Positions 60,813-64,000 of a stretch of DNA of 64,000 nt are shown here, piece after piece. The translations under genes were made by a program, and so were the position numbers. Each line of letters begins with the position of its first letter. Position 1 is the stretch's first letter. Source of the stretch: Streptomyces sp. GQFP (lineage in GTDB: Bacteria; Actinomycetota; Actinomycetes; Streptomycetales; Streptomycetaceae); the NCBI RefSeq assembly GCF_021545335.1, contig NZ_CP089312.1:5394001-5458000 (forward strand), given 5' to 3'. The notes beneath the pieces are model-generated. The model had not been told where the DNA came from and ran no database searches. It saw only the letters and a list, made by a program, of their open reading frames with translations.

Positions 60813-61643
60813 ATGGCAGATCCCAAAGGTTTCCCCCTCAAAGACAACGCCACACACGACGCCACGGAGCACTACGAGCGCTACAGCGCCCCTCTGATGG
60901 CGCCCTTCGTCACCGCGGTCGTCGAGGCCGCGGACCTCTTCCCGGGCGCCCAGGTCCTCGACCTGGCCTGCGGCACGGGTTTTGTCGCCCGCGCGGCCGC
61001 CGCCCAGGTCGGCCCCACGGGCCATGTGGCCGCCGCCGACCTCCTGGAGGGCATGCTCAGGACCGCCGCCCGCCACGCGCCCCGGATGTACCCGGACATC
61101 GAGTTCACCCTGGCACCGGCCGACAAACTCCCGTACCCGGACGACTCGTTCGACGCGGTCCTCTGCCAACAGGGCATCCAGTTCTTCCCCGACCTGGAGG
61201 CCGCACTCACCGAAGCGGCCCGCGTCACCCGCCCGGGCGGCCGATTCACGGCCACGGCCTGGACCCCGCCCGCGGACCGTTCCCCGTACTTCGCGGCCCA
61301 GCTCAAGGCGGTCACCGAACACGGCACCAAGGAGGCGGAGGCACGTTTCGCCACGTCCCTCTCCTGCCCGGCGGAACGCGTCACCGCAGCCCTGACCACC
61401 GCCGGCTTCCACGACATCACGACCCGCGAGGTCACCGTCACGATCGCCTTCCCCGACCTCGCGGACTTCGCCGCGGGCCACCTGGCTGCCGTCCCCTGGG
61501 GCCAGTCGATCGAGGACACGGGCGGCGCGGCAGCCTTCGCCGAGGCAGCGGAAACGATCCGCAGAACCCTGACGGCCCACACGGCCCCCGACGGCTCGGC
61601 AACGCTCCCTTTCACATCAACCCTGATCACAACAACCCGCTGA
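60813..61643 (+). CDS. class I SAM-dependent methyltransferase
   Basis: 276 residues from the ATG at 60813. SAM-binding motif I VLDLACGTGFVARAAA, motif II HVAAADLLEGML, then FTLAPADKLPYPDDSFDAVL and ARVTRPGGRFTATAW. It fits the UbiE/MenG-like group, but the C-terminal half (VTVTIAFPDLADFAAGHLAA) does not identify a substrate. Starts about 33 bp downstream of the IS1182 end, which may have displaced its promoter. Convergent with the MFS gene. Confidence 0.85.
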   Translation: MADPKGFPLKDNATHDATEHYERYSAPLMAPFVTAVVEAADLFPGAQVLDLACGTGFVARAAAAQVGPTGHVAAADLLEGMLRTAARHAPRMYPDIEFTLAPADKLPYPDDSFDAVLCQQGIQFFPDLEAALTEAARVTRPGGRFTATAWTPPADRSPYFAAQLKAVTEHGTKEAEARFATSLSCPAERVTAALTTAGFHDITTREVTVTIAFPDLADFAAGHLAAVPWGQSIEDTGGAAAFAEAAETIRRTLTAHTAPDGSATLPFTSTLITTTR

Positions 61644-61671
61644 ACCAGAGGAGGCCCGCCAGTGCCTACTA

Positions 61672-62958
61672 CTACGTAGTAGGCACACCGGCCCCCACCG
61701 GAGCCCCACCCTGCGCGACCACCCGACTCCGCCGCGCCAGAGAGGGCTGATTCTGTACGGGGGTCAGCAGCCGCCCCAGCCGTACGGCGAGGACGCTGAT
61801 CCCCAGCGAGAACAGCAGGAACATCACGATGTACGGCGCGTGCAGCGAGGCCCCGAGCGGCCCGCCCACCGCCGGACCGACGGCCAGCGCGAGCTGCTTC
61901 ACCAGGGCGAACGCCGAGTTGTACTGCCCGGCAAGCCCGGCCGGAGCCAGATCGGCCACCAGCGGGGCGACGGTCGGCGACAGCATCGCCTCCCCGAGCC
62001 CGAACAGCGCGTACGTCGACACGAACGCGGCGGTCGCCATGGCCTGGCTGCCGTGCCCGAGCCCCGCATACCCGGCCACACCCCACGCGACGGCCCAGAG
62101 AATCCCGACGGCCGCGATCACCCGGGACCGCTTCTGCCGCTCGACAAACTTGAGTACCGCGAACTGCGCGACCACGATGACCGCCGTGTTCGCCGCCAGC
62201 GCCGACCCGAGCGTGGACGTCGAGATCCCGGCCGCCTCGACCCCGTACGCACTCAGCCCTGACTCGAACTGCCCATAACAGGCGAAGAAAAGAACAAACC
62301 CCAGCACACACAGCTGCACCATGGCCCGGTTCCCGAGCAACTGCTTCCAGCTGCCCTTGGCCTGAGTCGGCGCACCGCCGATCCGCGCCGAACGAGGCAT
62401 CCGTACCGTCGCCATGATCACGGCGAGCAGCAGGAACATCGCCGCCTCGATCGAGAACAGCAGGGTGAACGACCCGGCCCGCGTCGTGTCCACGAGATGC
62501 CCGCCGATGAGCCCACCGACGCCGAGCCCGAGGTTCTGCAGAAAGAACTGGGTCGCGAAGGCCCGAGACCGCGTCTCCGCCGACGAGAAGTCCACGATCA
62601 TCGTCGCGAGCGCCGGCTGCATCATGGCCTGCCCGGCCCCCAGCGCCACCGCGGCGAGGAGTACGGCGGTCGCGTTCGCGGCGAGCCCGAGGCTCAGCGC
62701 GCCGACGGCAGCGGTGACCAGGGCGACGAGCAGCACCGGCAGCGGGCCGCGCCGGACGATGGTCCGCCCGGCGAACGGCAGCACGACCAGCGCGGCCACG
62801 GCAAAGACGGCGAGTACGAGACCCGCCGTCATGGCTCCCAGTCCCCGCACCTGCGCCACATAGACGTACAGATAGGGGACGGTGAAGCCGAGCCCGAACG
62901 CGCTGAGTGCGTTGCCCACATGGATCCGGCGCATCGCTGCGCCCATCGCCCTGGTCAC
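61672..62958 (-). CDS. MFS efflux transporter
   Basis: 428 residues from the GTG at 62958 (AAGGCAGG six bases upstream; a GTG at 62964 is also possible). Twelve membrane helices. Conserved loops: AGRTIVRRGPLPVLL after helix 2 (motif A-like), FLQNLGLGVGGLIGGHLVD, LVADLAPAGLAGQYNSAFAL. The organisation is that of DHA1-type drug exporters. Divergent from a MarR gene with a 135-bp control region, a frequent pair in which the regulator senses the exported compound. Substrate not predictable. Confidence 0.85.
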   Translation of the reverse strand: MTRAMGAAMRRIHVGNALSAFGLGFTVPYLYVYVAQVRGLGAMTAGLVLAVFAVAALVVLPFAGRTIVRRGPLPVLLVALVTAAVGALSLGLAANATAVLLAAVALGAGQAMMQPALATMIVDFSSAETRSRAFATQFFLQNLGLGVGGLIGGHLVDTTRAGSFTLLFSIEAAMFLLLAVIMATVRMPRSARIGGAPTQAKGSWKQLLGNRAMVQLCVLGFVLFFACYGQFESGLSAYGVEAAGISTSTLGSALAANTAVIVVAQFAVLKFVERQKRSRVIAAVGILWAVAWGVAGYAGLGHGSQAMATAAFVSTYALFGLGEAMLSPTVAPLVADLAPAGLAGQYNSAFALVKQLALAVGPAVGGPLGASLHAPYIVMFLLFSLGISVLAVRLGRLLTPVQNQPSLARRSRVVAQGGAPVGAGVPTT

Positions 62959-63093
62959 TTTCACCTGCCTTGATCCTGAAGTCGTACGCCTGCCGAAGGA
63001 GTTAGGAGTGAAGACTTCGAAGCTAAAGTTAAGAATTGAACAGTACACCTGGAAGGACTTCAACACCAAGCGCGCAGATGGGACACTGCTCCC

Positions 63094-63642
63094 ATGGGTG
63101 ACACCCCCGCCGTCGGCGAGCCAACGCTCGATGAGCAGATCGCCGCCTATCAGCGCGAGTTCGGGGACCTGGACCCCCAGGTCGAGAAGATCGTCTCGGC
63201 CCTGGGCCGGCTGAACCGGCGTATGAACGTGGCGTACGGCCGCCAGACCGCCACCCTCGGCATCAGCAACGCCGAGTGGGAGGTCCTCAAGGCGCTGGTG
63301 CTGGCTGGCGCTCCCTACCGCATGGGCCCGAGCGACCTGGCGAAGCGGCTGGGCCTGACGCCGGCCGCGATGACCCACCGGATCGACCGGATGGTGACGG
63401 AGGGGCTCGTCACCAGGGAGCGCGACGAGTCCAACCGGGTCCGCGTGATCGTGGAGCTGACGGACGAGGGCCGCGAGAAGTGGCTGGAGGCGATGCGCAT
63501 GGCCACGGTCTTCGAGGAGGACCTCCTCCAGGACCTCACCCAGGACGAACGCACGAGGCTCGGCGACGTCCTGACCCGCCTCCTGCGTCGCGTGGAGCAC
63601 GCCCAGCCGGACGCCGGCGGACGACTCAGCGACCTCGACTAA
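63094..63642 (+). CDS. MarR-family regulator of the divergent MFS gene
   Basis: 182 residues. An N-terminal helix (LDEQIAAYQREFGDLDPQVE), then the winged HTH: GPSDLAKRLGLTPAAMTHRI, DRMVTEGLVTRERDESNRV, RVIVELTDEGREKWLEAM. The C-terminal dimerisation helices follow. The 135-bp divergent region contains GACTTCGAAGCTAAAGTTAAG and a nearby inverted TTCGAA, a plausible operator overlapping both promoters. It most likely represses the transporter until a ligand binds. Confidence 0.85.
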   Translation: MGDTPAVGEPTLDEQIAAYQREFGDLDPQVEKIVSALGRLNRRMNVAYGRQTATLGISNAEWEVLKALVLAGAPYRMGPSDLAKRLGLTPAAMTHRIDRMVTEGLVTRERDESNRVRVIVELTDEGREKWLEAMRMATVFEEDLLQDLTQDERTRLGDVLTRLLRRVEHAQPDAGGRLSDLD

Positions 63643-64000
63643 AGATCTTGACAGGGGTGGGCAGGGGATGACATGGGGGCGCTTGACATCCCCCTCCCCG
63701 ATCCGTAAAGTTCTTCGGGTTGCCACGGGGCCGTAACGGTTCTGCGGCAGCACCTCCGCCGCAACAGCGGCAACCCAAACCATCAGCATGATCTCCCAGC
63801 CGGGATGATTTCGGCGTGCCCGAATTCATTTCGAATGGGGCGTGATGGAGTTCGATCAGCTCGACGGCCCGATTGGGAATCGCCGAGAGGATCCGCTAGG
63901 GTTTGAGACGTCGGAACGGCCCAACGGCCGGGAAGACAAGCCCCGCTGACTGGGAATCAGGCCCGAAAGGATCTGATAGAGTCGGACTCGCCGGAAAGGG
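63643..64000 (+). promoter_or_regulatory. upstream region of a ribosomal RNA operon
   Basis: No gene here. It contains a near-consensus promoter TTGACA (63683-63688), 17-bp spacer, TAAAGT (63706-63711), and a second TTGGGA (63873-63878), 18 bp, TAGGGT (63897-63902). Further on, GGGAATCAGGCCCGAAAGGA and TCTGATAGAGTCGGA match the leader motif I recall before Streptomyces 16S genes. The motif TGGGAATC...AGGATC is itself repeated at 63874 and 63951, so promoters are in tandem. The 16S gene should begin beyond 64000. Confidence 0.8.

Noticed and set aside
1..64000. CRISPR array
   Set aside because: No regularly spaced direct repeats with unique spacers seen; the tandem repeats found have no spacers.

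Overview
The window is a GC-rich actinobacterial chromosome segment, almost certainly Streptomyces. The grounds are third-position G/C bias in nearly every gene, frequent GTG starts and ATGA/GTGA overlaps, a c-di-AMP (ydaO-type) riboswitch in front of a cell-wall peptidase, a SARP/AfsR-type regulator, and a gene order in the right third that I recall from the Streptomyces core: M23 peptidase, aldo/keto reductase, PrsW, TrmB, a sporulation-associated HTH-TPR protein (ORF1590 type), an asparagine-synthase-like protein, SARP, a sigma-factor fusion, AtrA, a type II NADH dehydrogenase and a PAS/SpoIIE phosphatase. Those homology statements come from memory; nothing was searched.

Layout. 1-4.4 kb: the end of an FG-GAP repeat protein and an APC-family amino acid permease. 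4.5-26.0 kb: a roughly 21.4 kb accessory island. Its left end is an intact tRNA-Lys(TTT). Its right end is an exact 46-bp copy of the tRNA 3' part (4543-4588 and 25944-25989). I see no integrase inside. The island carries a HEAT-repeat protein; two frameshifted mobile-element-type genes; a HAD protein; an HTH regulator; a tightly coupled operon (GT8 glycosyltransferase, APH-type kinase, GT2 glycosyltransferase, PIG-L deacetylase, P-loop kinase, GT4 glycosyltransferase); an opposing APH-type kinase; two low-GC orphan genes; and a two-gene CHAT-protease unit. The GT2 has a frameshift and the GT4 is interrupted by an IS3-family element whose exact ends and 3-bp target duplication can be read.

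26.0-31.2 kb: a second, decayed element-like segment. It has three small minus-strand genes, a GntR regulator, two lipoproteins, a possible toxin-antitoxin pair and two broken genes. It ends in a degenerate third copy of the tRNA-derived att sequence inside a roughly 370-bp repeat that also contains the tail of a leucine-rich-repeat gene. 31.3-36.2 kb: a Phd/RelE pair, DUF3618 and YihY proteins, and a riboflavin module (ribA, a MarR regulator, a ribD-like gene) with a perfect 24-bp operator-like palindrome. 36.3-58.1 kb: initiator tRNA, a SpoIIE phosphatase and the conserved core block listed above. 58.1-60.8 kb: two insertion sequences (IS982 and IS1182 types) abutting at CTAG. 60.8-63.6 kb: a methyltransferase and a divergent MFS exporter/MarR pair. 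63.65-64.0 kb: tandem promoters that look like the upstream region of a ribosomal RNA operon starting just beyond the window.

How the genes may work together (inference). The island operon pairs a GT4 with a PIG-L deacetylase, as in mycothiol and aminoglycoside assembly, and adds two more glycosyltransferases and small-molecule kinases. It therefore looks like a small phospho-glycoside or glycan pathway, now inactivated by a frameshift and an IS. The CHAT protein and its overlapping 232-aa partner form the best candidate for an undescribed protease-effector system. The ribA/marR/ribD locus looks like a flavin-related regulon distinct from a housekeeping rib operon.
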